NCBI GenBank assembly: GCA_029006155.1
Contig: JAQXGF010000045.1
Span: 1-64,000, forward strand
Length of the DNA: 64,000 bases
Source: Lachnospiraceae bacterium
GTDB lineage: Bacteria; Bacillota; Clostridia; Lachnospirales; Lachnospiraceae
Reading direction: 5' to 3'
Every line of letters begins with the position of its first letter. The stretch's first letter is position 1. The position numbers and the translations under genes are program-made. Positions 8,680 to 17,434 of the stretch are shown in pieces. The notes beneath the pieces are model-generated. The model saw only the letters and a program-made list of their open reading frames with translations. It made no database searches and was not told the DNA's origin.

Positions 8680-8707
8680 ATTATAACCTTCGAACTTTTC
8701 TTGTCAA
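8680..8707 (-). promoter_or_regulatory. Strong sigma-A promoter of hsdM
   Basis: TTGACA (8702-8707) and TATAAT (8680-8685) on the minus strand are both exact consensus hexamers, with a 16-base spacer, just upstream of hsdM. The minus-strand interval up to the island's right repeat holds nothing else I can support. Confidence 0.75.
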
Positions 8708-8894
8708 TCTGCCGCCATTGTGAATATGTCTGCTCTATCCAGAGTAAAGAATATATTAGGCAATCTCCGTGGTGAAGAGCTAAATAGAACTGCCCTCCTA
8801 ATTGTATTTTACTGCATAAATAAACAGAGAACAGCAAAACGATTCTGAACAAATATATCATAAAAACCTGATATCTGTCAGAATCGCTTCATTT

Positions 8895-10265
8895 TCAATC
8901 ATCTGTTTTCAACATATCCTCTATAAAAATCCCATACCCTTTCTTCGGATCGTTCACAAATACATGCGTCACGGCTCCGATGAGCTTTCCTCCCTGAATG
9001 ATCGGGCTGCCGCTCATGCCCTGTACGATGCCGCCCGTCTTTGCGAGAAGCGCTTCATCTGTGACTTCCAGGACGATGCCTTTGTTGATGTCCCCTCCGG
9101 TGCGGCGCACCTCTTTGAGTTCCACATCATAAGCCTCGCAGCGCTCACCGATCGTGCAGAGAATTTGAGCCGGGCCGGTCGTCACAGACTGACGGTAAGC
9201 GACCTCGTACTGATCCATTTTATCTGCCAGAAGGGAAAATCCGGAGATCGTCCCGTAAATGCCATTCGGATTGTTTTCTTCTATGACGCCGATCTTGTAA
9301 CCCTCGCTGTAGTGGATCACACCCGCCAGTTCCCCCGGCGCGCCCTCCTGTCCCCGCACGACAGAAACAACGTCCGCATCGTATAAGGTGCCGCCATCGA
9401 TCGCGAGAATTGTTCCGGTATCAATATCACTGATCCCATGTCCCAGTGCACCAAATTGTCCCTCTTCATCCACATACGTCAGCGTCCCAATGCCCTGTGT
9501 ATCATTCCGCACCCAGACGCCTGCCCGGTAAGCACCGGATTCATCGAGCACCGGCACAACGCTGCATTCCAGCAGTTCACCGTCCCGCTCTACCTGCAGC
9601 TGTACCGATTTGCCGCCACTTTTTCCGAGACATTCGATCAGCTCTTCCTTCGTCTCAAGCGCTCTTCCGTCTGCCATCTTGATGTAGTCTCCGGCCTGCA
9701 GCACCGCTCCGGCCGGGCAGCACAGCTCGCCACTCTTCGCGTGGATCGCATCGGTCCCGACGACGAGCACACCGGCCGTGCGCAGATACATCCCGATCGG
9801 TGTCCCACCCGCATAGACCATCTTCGGCGTGGCGACACACGCCTGCACCGTCTTCAGTGGAATTTTGCCAAACAGAGTATATTCGATTTCATAAAACTTG
9901 TCACCTGCGCTTTTTCCGTCCGCATAGCCATCACTGGCTGCTTCACCTGCGGCGGCCTCCACGACTGCTCCGTTTTTACCGTTTTTTACTACCTGTTCTG
10001 CCTGTGTCTGGTCATCTCCTGCTTCTGATTTCCTTGCTGTTGTCGCATCCGTCTTTTTCCGGTCTGGCTTTTCTCCTGCTACCTCACCTGAAATCCACTG
10101 ATCTACCGGTTCCGGAAACAATTCCGGAACCTCTCCGTAGCCGGATACCGTCATCCGGTCGGGAATCCGGCTGCAAAGCAGATGCCACACTGCAAATCCA
10201 AGTAAGCAGATACCAGATACCAGCAGGCAGCACACAAAACATCGGTACTTTCGTCTGATATTCAT
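8895..10265 (-). CDS. spoIVB: SpoIVB serine peptidase (sigma-K checkpoint)
   Basis: 456 residues with an N-terminal membrane anchor (about 8-30), a variable linker rich in A/E/K (about 60-120), a PDZ domain (about 145-235) and the S55 peptidase domain. The likely catalytic histidine is in GALGHGISD (about 273) and the serine in GMSGSPIIQGG (about 418). In Bacillus the secreted enzyme signals from the forespore to activate pro-sigma-K processing by cleaving SpoIVFA. Its last codons lie within and beyond the right 26-bp repeat of the island, so the C-terminal KTDD appears to be supplied by the inserted element. It is the last gene of a long minus-strand run after recN. Confidence 0.95.
   Translation of the reverse strand: MNIRRKYRCFVCCLLVSGICLLGFAVWHLLCSRIPDRMTVSGYGEVPELFPEPVDQWISGEVAGEKPDRKKTDATTARKSEAGDDQTQAEQVVKNGKNGAVVEAAAGEAASDGYADGKSAGDKFYEIEYTLFGKIPLKTVQACVATPKMVYAGGTPIGMYLRTAGVLVVGTDAIHAKSGELCCPAGAVLQAGDYIKMADGRALETKEELIECLGKSGGKSVQLQVERDGELLECSVVPVLDESGAYRAGVWVRNDTQGIGTLTYVDEEGQFGALGHGISDIDTGTILAIDGGTLYDADVVSVVRGQEGAPGELAGVIHYSEGYKIGVIEENNPNGIYGTISGFSLLADKMDQYEVAYRQSVTTGPAQILCTIGERCEAYDVELKEVRRTGGDINKGIVLEVTDEALLAKTGGIVQGMSGSPIIQGGKLIGAVTHVFVNDPKKGYGIFIEDMLKTDD
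8910..8935. repeat. Right 26-bp direct repeat of the island (att-like site)
   Basis: Identical over 26 bases to 793-818. On the minus strand it encodes the last conserved residues of SpoIVB (GIFIEDML). The downstream bases then differ from the left copy: AAAACAGATGATTGA here, TAA at the left junction. Confidence 0.85.
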
Positions 10266-10421
10266 CCTTGGTTCCTCACATTTCTGAATGTTATGGTCTT
10301 TCTTTTTTCCTGTCAGTTTTTTGCCTCTGCATTCAGTATGTGAGTTTTTACAGATCCCAAACTGGGAAATTTTTCATTAAAAACTGTGCAAACAGTTTCC
10401 CATTCACACAGTCCATCTTTT

Positions 10422-12110
10422 TCAATCTTCTTTTTCTTTCGCCCGCGCTGCCAGTTCTTTCATCTCCCGCGCGCTCTCCAGCACGGTCTCGGTGATCTTT
10501 GCACCGCCGAGGATACGCGCCAGCTCATGGATACTCTCATCCGGATCGAGCAGTCCGATGTTCGTCACCGTCTTGCTGTTTGCCGGTTTCTTTTCTATAA
10601 TATAATGCCGGTCCGCCATCGCCGCGATCTGTGCCAGATGCGTAATGCACAGCACCTGATGATTCCGCGCGATGACTGCCATCTTCTCTGAGACTTTTTG
10701 CGCCGTCCGCCCGCTGATTCCGGTATCGATCTCATCAAAGATCAAAGTCTCGACCGCATCCTTGTCCGCCATGACCGCCTTGATCGCGAGCATAATACGC
10801 GACAGCTCTCCGCCAGAAGCCACGCTCGCGAGCGGACGCATCGGAAGCCCCGGATTTGTCGAGATCATGAAGCAGATCTCATCCTTTCCATTTTCCGTCG
10901 GCTCTTCAAGTTCCTCAAATACGATCTCGAACCGCACATCAAGAAAATTCAGGTCGACGAGTGCGGTGCGGATCTTCTCTGAGAGAATTCCCGCATACTG
11001 CTTCCGAATCCCGGAAATCTCCTCCGACAGACGGGAAAATTCCTTCTGGCTGCTCTCATAATCCCGCTGCAGCCGTTCCAGATAGGAATCATAGTCATTC
11101 AAAATATCAATACGCGCCTGCTTTGCCTTCGCATAGTCCAGAATCTCCGGAATGGACTGCCCGTACTTCGTCTTAAGCCGGTTGATGAGATCGAGCCGTT
11201 CCTCGGTCTCGCGCATCTGCTGCTCATCGAAACTGAAGCTGTCCGTGTACTCCGCAAGGCTGCGGTTAAAGTCATCGAGCAACGTCTCGATCTCTTCCAG
11301 CGAGCCGGACAGCTCGGAAAGCGACGGATCATACGCCTGCACCGCGCCGAGGCAGCGCACGGCGCGGCCAATCTCATCACCCGCCCCGGAATAGCCGTTC
11401 GCCCCGGTCAGGCTGCCTGCCTCAGAGAGCGCCTCCATGATCTTCTGCCCGTTCGCCATCATCCGATAAGACGCCTCCAGCTCCTCATCCTCGCCCGGAC
11501 GCAGATGCGCCGCCTCGATCTCCTGCACTTCAAACTGCAGAAAATCAAGCTCTTTGGCCCGGCTTCCGGCATCAGAAGCTGCATCCGCCCACTGCCGCTT
11601 TGCCTGCATGTATTTCCGGTGCAGCCTGCGGCACTTCGCGAGCCGGTCTCCGAGCTCTGCGCGTGCGAAATTATCGAGAATGCCAAGATGATTTTTCTCA
11701 TAGAGCAGCGACTGGTGCTCATGCTGCCCGTGAATATCGATCAGATCACCTGCGAGCTCGCGCACAAAGGAGACCGGCACTGTCTCACCATTGATCTTGC
11801 TCGACGCCCGCCCCCCTTTGTATTTCCGCGTAATGATGATCTCGTGATCCTCAAACGGCAGATCCTGCTTCTGCAGCTTCTCCTCTACCTTTGGATTCTC
11901 CGTGCGGAACACAAGCTCCACGAGCGCATAGTCTGCATCCTCCGGTACATAATCCTTAAAATTACCGGTCCCGAGTGCAATGTTCACGGAACCGATCACA
12001 ATTGACTTTCCGGCACCGGTCTCTCCGGTCATGATGTTCAGTCCTTCTCCGAACTCGACCTCGACCTCCTTGATCAGCGCCATATTTTTTACATGTAAAC
12101 TGACTAACAT
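10422..12110 (-). CDS. recN: DNA repair protein RecN
   Basis: 562 residues, the normal RecN length. It is an SMC-like ATPase: Walker A GETGAGKSIVIGS (about 29-41), a long central coiled coil (about 150-370) and a C-terminal head with the ABC signature VASGGELSRIMLA and Walker B TLIFDEIDTGISG. RecN acts in double-strand-break repair by holding DNA ends. GGAGG lies four bases before the ATG. It sits between argR and spoIVB on the same strand, the usual clostridial order. A 156-bp gap to spoIVB contains a 7-bp stem (AAACTGT/ACAGTTT), so spoIVB may also have its own sporulation promoter there. Confidence 0.97.
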   Translation of the reverse strand: MLVSLHVKNMALIKEVEVEFGEGLNIMTGETGAGKSIVIGSVNIALGTGNFKDYVPEDADYALVELVFRTENPKVEEKLQKQDLPFEDHEIIITRKYKGGRASSKINGETVPVSFVRELAGDLIDIHGQHEHQSLLYEKNHLGILDNFARAELGDRLAKCRRLHRKYMQAKRQWADAASDAGSRAKELDFLQFEVQEIEAAHLRPGEDEELEASYRMMANGQKIMEALSEAGSLTGANGYSGAGDEIGRAVRCLGAVQAYDPSLSELSGSLEEIETLLDDFNRSLAEYTDSFSFDEQQMRETEERLDLINRLKTKYGQSIPEILDYAKAKQARIDILNDYDSYLERLQRDYESSQKEFSRLSEEISGIRKQYAGILSEKIRTALVDLNFLDVRFEIVFEELEEPTENGKDEICFMISTNPGLPMRPLASVASGGELSRIMLAIKAVMADKDAVETLIFDEIDTGISGRTAQKVSEKMAVIARNHQVLCITHLAQIAAMADRHYIIEKKPANSKTVTNIGLLDPDESIHELARILGGAKITETVLESAREMKELAARAKEKED

Positions 12111-12144
12111 CTGTCCTCCGTACTCTCTCCCACGAAGTATACTG

Positions 12145-12600
12145 TTACTTTCTCCCCACGACCCGGCTGATCTTATCCATCACGCGCAGGGTATCATCCA
12201 CGCTGCGCACCGCACACATGATCGTATCATCCCCTGCGATACAGCCTGCCACCTCGGACCAGTGCATCGCATCGATCGCAGCTGCCACCGCCATCGCCAT
12301 GCCAGACACGGTCTTGATCACCAGAATGTTCTGGGCCATGTCCATGGATAAAAAGCCATCCTTCAGGACTCTGAGATATTTTTCATTCATCCCGGTCTGC
12401 TGCGGCTGCATCAGCGCATACTTCTGCCGCCCGTCATTCGTCGCGATCTTGGTCAGCTTCAACTCACGGATATCACGGGAAATCGTCGCCTGTGTCACAC
12501 GATATCCCTCTCTTTTGAGCTGCTCCGCAAGCTCCTCCTGCGTCTCGATGTCATATTTCCCAATCAGATCCACAATCTTGGCATGTCTTCCGATTTTCAT
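12145..12600 (-). CDS. argR: Arginine repressor
   Basis: 151 residues, full length. The N-terminal winged helix includes TQEELAEQLKREGYRVTQATISRDIRELKLTK, with the SRDI recognition-helix motif typical of ArgR. The C-terminal oligomerisation/arginine-binding domain contains SEVAGCIAGDDTIMCA, the GDDT loop that contacts arginine. It represses arginine biosynthesis and can activate catabolism. It is 34 bases upstream of recN, a placement conserved in Firmicutes. No arginine genes occur in this window. Confidence 0.97.
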   Translation of the reverse strand: MKIGRHAKIVDLIGKYDIETQEELAEQLKREGYRVTQATISRDIRELKLTKIATNDGRQKYALMQPQQTGMNEKYLRVLKDGFLSMDMAQNILVIKTVSGMAMAVAAAIDAMHWSEVAGCIAGDDTIMCAVRSVDDTLRVMDKISRVVGRK

Positions 12601-12627
12601 CTTCGCTTCACTCCTCTTCCAGTTCCC

Positions 12628-13488
12628 CTACCTGCTCATTTTTTCGCGAAGAATCTCAAGAAAACTCGTATTCTTCGTCTTGATCATCAGCGCCTCACGG
12701 CTTGACCGGCGGATGACCACGCGATCCCCGGCGTTTAATTTAACCGAAGTATCCCCGTCAAAGGTCGCCTCCGCGCCGTCGATGTCCGTCCCGTGGCTCG
12801 TCCCGATCTCGATCGCGATCTCTACATCATCCGGCAGTACGATCGGCCGGGAATTCAACGTATGCGGCGCGATCGCCGTCAACAGCATCAAAGATGCCTC
12901 CGGCGCGACGATCGGACCTCCCACGGACAGATTGTACCCGGTCGATCCGGTCGGTGTCGAGATGATGATGCCATCCGCCGTGAACGAGCTCAGAAATGCC
13001 CCGTCGACGTAGACGTTGAAGTCTACGACGCGCAGCCGCCCGTTCCGCGTGATGACGATATCATTCAATGCGATGTCTGCCAGCATTTTCCGGCTCTGAT
13101 GACAGGCACTTCCGCAGATCATCATCCGATGCTCGATGCTGTACTCCCCCGCGATCAGCTTTTCGAGCGCCGGACGGATGCTTTTGCGGTCGATTTCCGC
13201 GAGATATCCAAGGGTACCCATATTGATGCCGAGCAGTGGAAGCTGCCGGTCCACCAGATCTCTGGCCGCCTGCAGCAACGTGCCGTCACCCCCGATGACG
13301 AGCACACACTCGACTCCGTCCGGCACCTGGGAGGCGTCTGTATATTTATAGGCACCTCCATTTCCGCCCGGCTCGTTTGACTGAATGTAGCAGGTCTTTC
13401 CCTTTTTCTCCAGATACCGCTGAATCGCCTGCGCCGTCTCCAGCTCCGGATCCTTCTGATAATTCGTAATAATATAAAATGTATCCAT
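12628..13488 (-). CDS. nadK: NAD(+) kinase
   Basis: 286 residues. It has the invariant GGDGT motif (LVIGGDGTLLQAARD, about residue 65), the substrate-binding NDIVITR region (about 140) and the glycine-rich TPTGSTGYNLSVGGP (about 175). It phosphorylates NAD to NADP in the cytoplasm. It is 27 bases from argR and 9 bases from the end of tlyA, which supports co-transcription. Confidence 0.96.
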   Translation of the reverse strand: MDTFYIITNYQKDPELETAQAIQRYLEKKGKTCYIQSNEPGGNGGAYKYTDASQVPDGVECVLVIGGDGTLLQAARDLVDRQLPLLGINMGTLGYLAEIDRKSIRPALEKLIAGEYSIEHRMMICGSACHQSRKMLADIALNDIVITRNGRLRVVDFNVYVDGAFLSSFTADGIIISTPTGSTGYNLSVGGPIVAPEASLMLLTAIAPHTLNSRPIVLPDDVEIAIEIGTSHGTDIDGAEATFDGDTSVKLNAGDRVVIRRSSREALMIKTKNTSFLEILREKMSR

Positions 13489-13497
13489 GACCGATCC

Positions 13498-14307
13498 TTA
13501 TTTATCCAACGTGCCGTGCGCCTGTGCGACTACCTCCTGCACATTCCCCGCAAACGGCTCTACCGACGCTGCATCCGGCTTTTTCAGAAGGTGCAGCAGA
13601 TACTCGATATTTCCCTCCGGCCCTTTGATCGGGGAAAATTCCAGCTCCCGGCTCTCAAGCCCGATCGTCGCTGCAAAATCAATCACCTTCTCAATGACCT
13701 CCTCATGCACCTTCGGGTCACGCACGACGCCCTTCTTGCCGACCTTTTCCCGGCCCGCCTCAAACTGCGGCTTGATCAGGCAGACGATCTCACCGTCCTC
13801 CGTCATCAGATTCCGCACCGGCGGCAGCACCTTCGTCAGAGAAATAAAGGAAACGTCGATCGAGACAAAGGCGGCCGGCTCCTCGATCTGCTCCGGTGTC
13901 ACATAGCGGATGTTCGTCTTTTCCATGCAGACGACGCGCGGATCATTGCGCAGCTTCCAGTCGAGCTGCCCGTGTCCGACGTCCACCGAATAGACTTTTA
14001 CCGCACCATTTTGCAGCATACAGTCGGTAAATCCGCCCGTCGAAGCTCCGACATCCATGCATACCTTTCCGGCAAGCGTCAGGTCAAAATGGCTCATTGC
14101 CTTTTCCAGCTTAAGTCCGCCGCGGCTCACATATTTCAGCTGACCGCCTTTTACAGTGATCTCCGCCTTCACATCAATCATCGTCCCGGCCTTGTCCTCA
14201 CGCTGTCCGTTGACCAGTACATTTCCGGACATAATAATTGCTTTTGCTTTCTCCCTCGAAGCCGCCAGCCCCTGACTGACCAGAAGGACATCCAATCGTT
14301 CTTTCAT
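13498..14307 (-). CDS. tlyA: TlyA-family rRNA 2'-O-methyltransferase
   Basis: 269 residues. An N-terminal S4 RNA-binding domain (about 1-60; RLDVLLVSQGLAASREKAK) is followed by a FtsJ-like methyltransferase domain with the AdoMet motif DVGASTGGFTDCML (about 85-98) and KPQFEAGREKVGKKGVVRD. In mycobacteria TlyA 2'-O-methylates 16S and 23S rRNA and is required for capreomycin sensitivity; a haemolysin role was an early label. AAGGAG lies six bases before the ATG. It lies between dxs and nadK, as in most Clostridia. Confidence 0.94.
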   Translation of the reverse strand: MKERLDVLLVSQGLAASREKAKAIIMSGNVLVNGQREDKAGTMIDVKAEITVKGGQLKYVSRGGLKLEKAMSHFDLTLAGKVCMDVGASTGGFTDCMLQNGAVKVYSVDVGHGQLDWKLRNDPRVVCMEKTNIRYVTPEQIEEPAAFVSIDVSFISLTKVLPPVRNLMTEDGEIVCLIKPQFEAGREKVGKKGVVRDPKVHEEVIEKVIDFAATIGLESRELEFSPIKGPEGNIEYLLHLLKKPDAASVEPFAGNVQEVVAQAHGTLDK

Positions 14308-14318
14308 CCAAAACTCCT

Positions 14319-16184
14319 TTACGCCTGATACCGCGCCACGATCTGCTTGAAGATCGATTCTGCGTCGATGCAGGCTTCCTGTTTCAGCACGTCCACATTG
14401 CCGTGCTCGATATAGTCATCCGGCAGCGCGATCTGCAGCACGTGCACATCTGCTCCCGTCTCGTTGTAGTATTCGAGTACCTTTTCGCCAAAGCCGCCGC
14501 TCTTCACGTTTTCTTCCATCGTGACAATCATGGAATGGTCTGCCGCGAGATAGTGCAGCATTTCCTCATCGACCGGCTTTACAAACCGTCCGTTCACGAC
14601 CGTGCAGCTGTAGCCGATGCCTTTGAGCATCTCCCGCACCTGCAGTGCCGTCTTTACCATGCTGCCGACCGCGATCAGCGCGAGCCCGCACTCATCGTAG
14701 AGCAGCTCGGATTTGCCATATACAATCGGCGCACGGAACTCCTGCAGCCCGTCATATGCCTCGCCTCTCGGATACCGCAGGGCGATCGGCCCCTCATAGT
14801 CGATCGCGTATTTGAGCATGTCCGCCAGCTCCCATTTATTCTTCGGTGCCATGACGCACATGTTCGGAATCATCGAGAGATAGGACAGGTCAAAAATGCC
14901 CTGATGCGTCTCCCCGTCGCTGCCGACGAGTCCCGCACGGTCGATTGCAAAGACGACCGGCAGGTTCTGAATACAGACATCATGGATTACCTGATCGAAG
15001 CCTCTCTGTAAAAAGGAAGAATACACCGCGACAACCGGCTTCATGCCGCCCGCCGCCAGTCCTGCCGCAAACGTCACCGCATGGCCTTCTGCAATGCCCA
15101 CATCAAAAAAGCGGTCGCGGTACATGTTGCGGAAGCGCTTCAGTCCGGTACCGTCCGGCATCGCCGCCGTGATCGCCACAAGCTTCGGATCCCTTGCCCC
15201 CATCTTGCACATCACGGTCGAGAAGACATCCGTGTATCCAGCCTTTTTCTTGCGTGCGACCGGCAGGCCGGTCTCGATATCAAACGGCTCCGCCCCGTGG
15301 AATCGCGACGGCATCCGCTCTGCCGGACCGTATCCTTTGCCTTTCTTTGTGATGACATGCACAAGTACCGCGCCGTTTACCTTTTTCGCATCGTTCAGCA
15401 CGCGGGTCACCTGGCTGATGTTGTGTCCATCGACCGGACCTAAGTAAGTAATTCCCATCTCCTCAAAGAACATGCCCGGCACGAGGAACTGCTTGATGCC
15501 CTGCTTCGTGCTGCGGATCCCTCTGATCAGCTTGTCGCCGTACACCGGGATCTGGCGCAGGGTATTCTCCAGCCCGTTTTTCAGCCCGGTATAGGACTCT
15601 GCAGTCCGTATATTGCTCAGATACGTCGAGATACCGCCGACGTTTTCGGAGATCGACATGTTGTTGTCATTTAAAACGATGATAAAATTCTTTTCCAGCC
15701 GCGCCGCATTGTTCAATGCCTCGTAGGCCATGCCGCCGGTCAGTGCACCGTCGCCGATCACCGAGACGACGGTGTAGTCCTGCTTTTGCAGATCCCGCGC
15801 TTCCACATAGCCAAGTCCTGCGGAGATCGAGGTCGAACTATGTCCGGTGTCAAAAGCGTCGCAGTCGCTCTCCTTGCGCTTCGGGAAGCCGCTCATCCCG
15901 CCATATTTGCGCATCTTATCGAAGCCATCGCGCCTGCCGGTCAGAATTTTATGCGTATACGACTGATGACCGACATCCCAGATCAGCTTATCCTCCGGAA
16001 AATTCAGCACCCGGTGCAGCGCAATCGTCAGCTCCACGACACCGAGATTGGACGCCAGATGACCGCCGTTCTGGCTGATTTTTTCAATGAGAAATGCCCG
16101 GATCTCCGCTGCGAGCTCCGGAAGCTTCTCCTTGTCTATCTTCTTGATATCATTTGCTTTTTCAATCTGCTCTAACAGAATCAA
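14319..16184 (-). CDS. dxs: 1-deoxy-D-xylulose-5-phosphate synthase
   Basis: About 621 residues. It condenses pyruvate and glyceraldehyde 3-phosphate, using thiamine diphosphate, as the first step of the MEP isoprenoid pathway. It shows GHLASNLGVVELTIALH, the thiamine-binding GDGALTGGMAYEALNNA...LNDN region (about 150-182), and the transketolase central domain DRAGLVGSDGETHQG. No ATG is available at the N-terminus. A TTG at 16184 has AGGAAGG at six bases and gives MILLEQIEKANDIKKI; the GTG at 16190 abuts the ribosome site and is less likely. The gene begins a few bases after the ispA stop, so translation is probably coupled. Confidence 0.95.
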   Translation of the reverse strand: MILLEQIEKANDIKKIDKEKLPELAAEIRAFLIEKISQNGGHLASNLGVVELTIALHRVLNFPEDKLIWDVGHQSYTHKILTGRRDGFDKMRKYGGMSGFPKRKESDCDAFDTGHSSTSISAGLGYVEARDLQKQDYTVVSVIGDGALTGGMAYEALNNAARLEKNFIIVLNDNNMSISENVGGISTYLSNIRTAESYTGLKNGLENTLRQIPVYGDKLIRGIRSTKQGIKQFLVPGMFFEEMGITYLGPVDGHNISQVTRVLNDAKKVNGAVLVHVITKKGKGYGPAERMPSRFHGAEPFDIETGLPVARKKKAGYTDVFSTVMCKMGARDPKLVAITAAMPDGTGLKRFRNMYRDRFFDVGIAEGHAVTFAAGLAAGGMKPVVAVYSSFLQRGFDQVIHDVCIQNLPVVFAIDRAGLVGSDGETHQGIFDLSYLSMIPNMCVMAPKNKWELADMLKYAIDYEGPIALRYPRGEAYDGLQEFRAPIVYGKSELLYDECGLALIAVGSMVKTALQVREMLKGIGYSCTVVNGRFVKPVDEEMLHYLAADHSMIVTMEENVKSGGFGEKVLEYYNETGADVHVLQIALPDDYIEHGNVDVLKQEACIDAESIFKQIVARYQA

Positions 16185-16196
16185 CGCCACCCTTCC

Positions 16197-17084
16197 TCAT
16201 GCGTCCCGTGAAATCAGATTCAGAATCAGCTCATGCAGAAACTCATTCTCACACGGAAGCTCTTCCAGCAGCCGGACCGCCTCTTTGGAATAGCGTTCCA
16301 CATCCTTGCGCGCCTGATCCAGTCCTTTCACCGAAACATAGGTAATTTTATGATTTTTCTCATCGCTCTTCGTCGGCTTTCCGAGCACCGCCTCATCACC
16401 GGTCACATCGAGGATGTCATCCTGTATCTGAAATGCCATACCGACGTTTTGCCCGATCTGTCCGATCTTCTCTACCGTATCCGCATCGGCTCCGGCCAGC
16501 ACAGCCCCGATCATCATAGATGCCTCGATCAGTGCGCCGGTCTTCAGCTCGTAAATGAACTGCAGCTGTTCTGCACTTAAAGGACGGTCAACGTACTCCA
16601 CATCCACAGACTGTCCGCCGATCATGCCCGTCATACCAGTCTTCGTCGAGAGGATCTGGAATGCCTTTCCGACTGCCGGATTGCCCGGCTCCAGGTCAAA
16701 TGCCTGCGAAGCCGTCTCATAGGCGAGGTTCAGAAGCGCGTCGCCTGCAAGGATCGCCATCGCTTCTCCGTAGACGACGTGGGTCGTCTTTTTTCCTCTG
16801 CGGTATTCGTCGTTGTCCATCGCCGGGAGGTCGTCGTGGATCAGCGAATGAGTGTGGATCATCTCCATCGCCGCCATGAACGGCTCAATCACCCGTTTAT
16901 GTCCACCAAACATCACGTAGGTCTGCTGCATCAGAAGCGGGCGGAGCTTTTTCCCTCCGACCAGCATGCTGTAGTTCATCGCCTCCAGCAGTGTCTTCTG
17001 AAAGCCTTCCTCCTGCGGAAGATACTTTTCAATGATACTCTTGATCTCTGTCACACGTTTTTTCATCTCATCATTAAAATTCAT
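16197..17084 (-). CDS. ispA: Polyprenyl (farnesyl/geranyl) diphosphate synthase
   Basis: 295 residues from the ATG at 17084. The first aspartate-rich motif is IHDDLPAMDNDEYRRGK (about 77-93) and the second QIQDDILDVTGDE (about 218). The GGKKLRPLL segment (about 44) binds diphosphate. It makes farnesyl-type diphosphate for undecaprenyl and quinone precursors. The start overlaps the end of xseB by 11 bases. An ATG six codons upstream is also in frame but lies further inside xseB. The neighbouring dxs acts earlier in the same pathway. Confidence 0.94.
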   Translation of the reverse strand: MNFNDEMKKRVTEIKSIIEKYLPQEEGFQKTLLEAMNYSMLVGGKKLRPLLMQQTYVMFGGHKRVIEPFMAAMEMIHTHSLIHDDLPAMDNDEYRRGKKTTHVVYGEAMAILAGDALLNLAYETASQAFDLEPGNPAVGKAFQILSTKTGMTGMIGGQSVDVEYVDRPLSAEQLQFIYELKTGALIEASMMIGAVLAGADADTVEKIGQIGQNVGMAFQIQDDILDVTGDEAVLGKPTKSDEKNHKITYVSVKGLDQARKDVERYSKEAVRLLEELPCENEFLHELILNLISRDA

Positions 17085-17295
17085 CAAGACCGCCATCCCC
17101 ATTCATGATCAAAATCTTTTTCTCTACGGTATCTATTTTTTCCCTGCAGCTCTGTACGAGCTTCATGCCCTTCTGATAGAGGGCAAAGGAGTCTTCCAGA
17201 GAGATGTCGTCGCCCTCTAACGTATCCAGAATCGTCTCCAGACGCTCCATGCTCTCTTCGAGCGTCTCCTGTGTTGTGTCATTTGGCTCTTCCAT
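17074..17295 (-). CDS. xseB: Exodeoxyribonuclease VII small subunit
   Basis: 73 residues, typical for XseB. The helical core ESMERLETILDTLEGDDISLEDSFALYQKGMKL is the family signature. It binds XseA to form exonuclease VII, which degrades single-stranded DNA from both ends. AAGGAGG lies seven bases before the ATG. The C-terminal codons overlap the start of ispA. A 139-bp gap separates it from xseA, unusual for this pair, and holds a partial copy of the hairpin repeat family seen near 28.0 kb. Confidence 0.93.
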   Translation of the reverse strand: MEEPNDTTQETLEESMERLETILDTLEGDDISLEDSFALYQKGMKLVQSCREKIDTVEKKILIMNGDGGLDEF

Positions 17296-17434
17296 CTCTT
17301 ATCCTCCTTTTTCTTATGCAAAGTCCCATACACTGCTTTTTGCAATGAATACTGGGAACTTTTACCTGATTCGTTATTTTTTGTTTGCTGCTTATTGCTC
17401 TATGTAGTAGAAGCTGAAAATTCAACTGACTTGG

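Larger units (their letters stand above)
793..8935. mobile_element. Integrated defence island at the 3' end of spoIVB (AlbA_2 ATPase plus invertible type I RM)
   Basis: About 8.1 kb of AT-rich DNA lies between two perfect 26-bp direct repeats (793-818 and 8910-8935), in an otherwise more GC-rich chromosome. The right repeat lies inside the last codons of spoIVB. The left repeat still encodes the same SpoIVB residues followed by a different stop codon, so insertion preserved the host frame and only changed the tail (ML-stop became MLKTDD-stop). This is the pattern left by site-specific integration into the 3' end of a conserved gene. All cargo reads on the minus strand: hsdM, hsdS, hsdR, then the AlbA_2 gene; one hsdS segment is inverted. 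No integrase or transposase gene is visible inside, so it may be moved in trans or be a decayed element. Confidence 0.75.

Noticed and set aside
8658-8861. A 67-residue minus-strand frame upstream of hsdM
   Set aside because: It overlaps the hsdM promoter and has no ribosome site or recognisable motif.
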